Shown: one piece after another, positions 59,726-64,000 of the stretch
Position numbering within the stretch: the first letter of the stretch is position 1
How the letters are laid out: each line of letters starts with the position of its first letter
Assembly (NCBI GenBank): GCA_951799425.1
Contig: OX637393.1
Coordinates: 5,723,744 to 5,787,743 of the forward strand
DNA: 64,000 nucleotides
Source: Ilex aquifolium
Lineage: Eukaryota > Streptophyta > Magnoliopsida > Aquifoliales > Aquifoliaceae
Reading direction: 5' to 3'
Translations under genes and position numbers: made by a program
Notes under the pieces: model-generated
What the model was told of the DNA's origin: nothing
Databases searched by the model: none
The model's input: only the letters and a program-made list of their open reading frames with translations

Positions 59726-62051
59726 TAGAAGTGTCTATGGGCTGGGCCTGGCCGAGTCAGCCCGCAAAATTTTTTTTGGACCGAGTTTAGGTAGTGTAGG
59801 TTCAAACTCTTACCCAAATGAGTTATTGTGCAGACCGGATCAGGCTAGACTTCAGATAGGGGTAGGCTACTTGCAACTAGGGCTGTTAGTCGAACGAGCT
59901 CGAGCCGAACTTGAAAAGCTTATTTCTTAATCGAGCCTAGAAAATTGTTCAAGTTTGACTTGTTTAGGCCCCGTTTGGTAACCTGATGTTTTCGTTTTTT
60001 TTTTTTTTTGTTTTCATTTTATGGCCTAAAAAAAAATAAAAACATGTTTGGTGAATGTTTTTATTTTTTTTTTAATTGCTCTGTTTCAAAAACAAGGCTC
60101 AAATATAGAAACATCCAAAATGATGTTTTTGAAAACATCAAAAAAATAAACACGCGCGAGTCCATTTATTGAGGTCTGGGCTTCGATCTTCCTTAACAAC
60201 AAAATATGAATTTTTTTTCTTGAGTATATAAAGAGGCATCTCTCTTTCACATCTCAGATCTCTGTTGTCTCTCTCTCTCTGCTAAGGAAGATCGAAGACG
60301 AAGAGAAGACGACGAAAAGCCGAAGCCATACGAAGATGAATCCAGACGCCATCTCTCCCCCCCTTTCTCCATCTATCGCTCTCACTCTCTCTCTCAACCT
60401 TCTTTATTTTAGTGGTGGTGATGGATTTTGGGGAGTGGTGGTGGGTTTCGCTAGTGGTGGTGGGGTTGGTTGGTGGTGGTGGTGGGTTTGGGTGGTGGTG
60501 GGTTGGTTGGTGGTGGTGGGTTTTCGGGGATGGGGGTGGGTTGGATGGCTGTGGATTTCGGGGATGGGGTGGGGTTGGGTGGCTGTGGGTTTCGGGGTTG
60601 GGGGTGGGTTGGGTGGTTGTCGGTTTCGGGGATGGGGATGGGGGTGGGGGTGGGGTGGGGTGGGGGTGGGTTGGGTGGCTGTGGGTTTCAGATGATGAGG
60701 ATGGGTTGGGTGGCTGTGGGTTTCAGCCGATTAGGGTGGATTTCAGGGGGTGGTTGGTTTTCGGTGGTGGTGGGTGGCTGGTTTTCGGGGATGGGGTGGT
60801 GGTGGGTGGTTGTGGGTTTCGAGGTTGGGGGTGGGTTGGGTGGTTGTGGGTTTCGGGGTTGGGGGTAGGGGTGGGTTGCGTGGTTGTGGGTTTCGGGGAT
60901 GGGGGTAGGGGAGGGTTTCAGCCGATTGGGGTGGATTTCAGTGGGTGGCTGATTTTCGGTGGTGGCTGGGTGGCTGGTTTTCGGTGGTAGTGGGTGGCTG
61001 GTGGTTGTCTGTTGGTGGTTGGCGGAGGTGTTGGGTGGTAAAATTTTGGAATAATACCAAACATATTTTTTATTTTTGTTTGTAAAACATGTTTTATATT
61101 TTTAATTTTTATCACAAAAAAAAAAAAAATTTTTGTTTTATTTTTTTTCATGAAAAAAAACATAAAAACAAAAACGTTACCAAACGCACCCTTAGGAAAC
61201 GAACCGAGCTTGAACGAGCCCAAAACAAGTTGAGCCCGAGTCGAGTCCGAGTATTTGCACATAAACGAGTCGAACCTATCGAGTTTGAGCCGAACTTGTA
61301 GGGTTTGTTTTCTAAATAAGCCTAAAAACTTGTTCAAATTCGGGCTCGTTTAGAAAACGAACTAAGCTTGAATGAGCCAAACCGAGCCAAATCTGAATAG
61401 CTCAGTTTGATTAACAACCCTACTTGCAGCCCAACTCATGAGCTTATTGGGCGGGCTTGCTGGGCAGGGCTATTCGCGAGTTTTTTTATATACAACTTTA
61501 TTTAAAAATAATGAATATTTTTGTAACTTAATATTTGTGTAAATTATATTTTTGAATCAAAATTAGAATCAAAATAAATAAAAATAAAATAATGAATAAT
61601 TTTATTTTTGATTAGAGGGATGAACTACATCTTAATTAGGTTGACACCTACTCATTTATGTAACATTTGCATTACTCTACCTTTAAAAATTGTATTCTTA
61701 ATACATGGAAAAGAAAATAATATGTTACTTATAATATCTAAATTTTTAAAATTTTAAATTCCAATATTGGGAGATTAATTTCAAAGTTTCAAATTTAATG
61801 GTCTAAAAGTATAACTTTTTTTCAAAGGAAGGGTAGGCGAACTCTTGGGCCGAGTTTTAATGGGTTTTTTTAGCGGACTATTGGGTCAGGCCTCAGGCGA
61901 GGTAATGGATTTAGGGGCAAACTCAAGCCTTTTTTTTTTTAAAGATATTGGGTTCGGACGAACCAATTATCGGGCCTATCGAATTTTGGACTTATTTTTT
62001 TTCAGGTCAAATAACAAGATCTGTGCGTAACCCAACCGATAGACACCCCTA
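59726..62051. mobile_element. Three-deep transposon nest, unit 2 copy
   Basis: Outer hAT-type element 59,726-62,051, middle hAT-type element 59,878-61,422, and inner Harbinger-like element 59,967-61,191 with TTA flanks. The inner G-rich tract is shorter and rearranged relative to unit 1, so its longest open frame from ATG 60,336 drops from 219 to 119 codons. The TATA box, pyrimidine patch and 15 bp inverted repeat are kept. Confidence 0.8.
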
Positions 62052-62636
62052 ACCCCATGATTGTTTAAGAACTACTCTATTAGCTAGTATAAATAGACAA
62101 AACTCTTCCCTTGTAATAGAAATATGCGCAATTGCCTACTAAAAAAAGTAGTAACCATTTTCTTCCCCCATCAAGCAATACAAAACCTCCTGAAGCAAGA
62201 GATTTCATTGAAGTGGATTATCCAAGCTTTTAGCTGGTGAATCATTGTACCCTTTGTGTTCTTCATTTTATTGATATTGCTTTACTCACGTACACTCCAC
62301 ACACCATATAATTTGCACATTAACACCGTCGGATAGTTATCCAACCTCCTTTTCTCATATTTCTCGATACTCCACACCATCAAATTTTAATGTAATCTAT
62401 TTATTAGTTGTATTAATAGATCGTGTCATTTTTTGAATTCGTGTCATTTTGGTTTGTGATGGATTAGTGTTAGTAAATAAGAATCGACACCCCCTGCTGA
62501 TATACCCCTTATTCTATTTGCAATCAAAACACCTCCACTGCACCTAAACATCACCCCCAAGCCTCCATAAGCACCACCTACCCACAATTGCTCATTCGCT
62601 GCACCAATGAATCACACAAGCTATCGGTCAATTGGC

Positions 62637-64000
62637 TGGCCAAGCAAAAGCTCCACCTAACCACGTTGCACCTATAAAAAATTAATTGTAGGATAAATTA
62701 CGCTTTGATTCCTTTAACTATGGACTCAATTTTTCCATGCTCCTTGAACTATTAAATTTTTTATATTATTCCCTCAACTACTTGAATTATTTCACATAGC
62801 TTTAAATACAAACAATCGTTATCTTTTTGGGATGAAAATTTCCAATTTTTTGGGGGCAAAGTGAAAAAAATTCACAATTTAGGGGTAAAATAAAATTATT
62901 TTTTGTCAAATTTATTATGAATGTTTATAATTAGGGCAACATCTTAGAGTGTCATGCCAAGGCGATAGGTGTGTCGCAGTCACGCATTTGAGCAAGAGCT
63001 GTCTTCGCTATGTAAATAGAGAGCTGGAATAACTGTCAGACCCTCAACAAAAGAATGGATTAAGGTAATAGAAGGAGACCCTAGGATTCGGAATTGAAAA
63101 AAGTGGTTGAAATTAATCACATACTTTAAGGGGTAATGTAATAAATATGATAATTGGGAATAGTGTGAAAAAAAAAAATCATAATTGAAGGGATCAAAGT
63201 CCCAAACTTATATGTGAAGTGGACGGACAAACTATGAAGAAGAATAGGAAAGTTTTATTTAATGTGGGGATATCCTTGGTATTTAGCTATAGCTCTATAT
63301 TGATATTGATATATTTCCTTTTGAAAATCATCACTTTGACTATAATAGGATTAAATTATATTTTTACCCCTCAATTATGTTATTTTTTTCACTTTATCCT
63401 GACAAGTTAATAATTTTTGTCCATGACCATTTGTATTTAGAACAATCCAAAATAATTCAAGTACTTGAAAGGACAATATAAAAAATGCAATAGCTCAAGG
63501 GTTAAAAGTGTAATTTTCCCACTATAACATGTCAAATGTCATGTACCTTAATTAATTAATTTGGGTTGTTATTTTTTTTTTTTGTATCTGTTAGTTAAAG
63601 ATGGAGAGTCGGGCCTACTTTGTCTAAACTTTTTTCTTCGTTTCTCTCTCCTCTTATTCTTCATAACAGTAAAAGAATCTCTTGCCCTAAATTTCCACCT
63701 AGATGGTTAGGTTATCAAAACTAAGATAAATTATATTTAGACCCTTTCAATTACTATCCAAATCTTATTTTGCTTTCGAGTTTCTTATTGGTCTCTTAAC
63801 TATTTGAATTAGTTTTGAATTGTTTTCAAATCAAATGTCTACGTGTTTAATTTGAATGAAAAAAAATTATCCAATTGTTTAGTAAAACATAATTTTATAA
63901 TGTTTACAATTTCAGTAATATAAACCAATAATCATATTTAGAGGTAGAATACGAGAAACGTGATCGTTGAGCGGGTAATGTTAAACAAGTTAGTATAGTT
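62637..64000. repeat. Tandem segmental duplication, start of unit 3 (cut by window end)
   Basis: The last 1.36 kb repeats 30,242-31,606 almost base for base. It includes the inverted-repeat element at 62,691-63,520 and the beginning of the next one from 63,725. It also has the empty copia site at 62,636/62,637. It is closer to unit 2 than to unit 1 and contains no gene. The array therefore continues to the right. Confidence 0.95.

Larger units (their letters stand above)
30242..62636. repeat. Tandem segmental duplication, unit 2 (32.4 kb)
   Basis: A direct, head-to-tail copy of unit 1. It is longer mainly because intron 2 of gene A' holds a complete LTR element (33,736-38,773) where unit 1 has only one LTR, and because about 250 bp missing in unit 1 near 2,912 and 2,990 is present here. 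It lacks the copia insertion and keeps the empty site at 30,241/30,242. Confidence 0.97.

Noticed and set aside
1-64000. CRISPR arrays, bacterial-type operons or defence systems
   Set aside because: The window is clearly plant nuclear DNA with spliced genes. The repeats are transposon ends, microsatellites or segmental copies.

Overview
The window is nuclear DNA of a flowering plant, most likely a eudicot. It is AT-rich, its genes are split by introns, and it is full of LTR retrotransposon, hAT and Harbinger-type remains. It cannot be assigned to a species from sequence alone. No rRNA, tRNA or CRISPR is visible.

The main structure is a head-to-tail tandem segmental duplication. Unit 1 runs from about 2,428 to 30,241 and unit 2 from 30,242 to 62,636. 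A third unit begins at 62,637 and is cut by the window end. The left edge (1-2,427) is the 3' part of a Ty1/copia retrotransposon inserted into unit 1; units 2 and 3 keep the empty site. Unit 2 is about 4.6 kb longer than unit 1. Most of this is one LTR element that is complete in unit 2 but only a solo LTR in unit 1. The rest is about 250 bp missing from the left part of unit 1.

Each unit carries three same-strand genes of the plant 2-oxoglutarate/Fe(II) dioxygenase family (DOXC class; SRG1, codeine O-demethylase and norcoclaurine synthase-1-like). All use the same four-exon layout with intron phases 0, 2, 0. Gene A (4,233-8,626; copy 32,294-41,048) is intact at 362 aa and keeps the iron triad and the RxS co-substrate motif. 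Gene B (9,717-14,860; copy 42,145-47,235) is a pseudogene with a 2.1 kb solo Ty3-type LTR in exon 2, shared by both copies, so it broke before the block duplicated. Gene C (21,651-25,147; copy 54,043-57,521) has a one-base shift at the end of exon 1 in both copies. In unit 1 a private 28 bp deletion brings the frame back, at the cost of a conserved segment. So the array has multiplied one probably working enzyme together with two damaged relatives. The substrate cannot be read from the sequence.

The spacers hold a SINE with 16 bp target duplications, several hAT-type inverted-repeat elements, a GGT minisatellite, a solo LTR, and a three-deep nest of DNA transposons (27,320-29,656; copy 59,726-62,051). 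The innermost, Harbinger-like layer of the nest carries a TATA box, a pyrimidine-rich leader and a start codon running into a G-rich tandem repeat. Downstream of gene A's start codon and across the rest of the unit, units 1 and 2 differ by well under 1% in the stretches I compared. The 1.8 kb left of gene A in unit 1 is several percent different, while units 2 and 3 are nearly identical there, which suggests that unit 1 is a recombinant.
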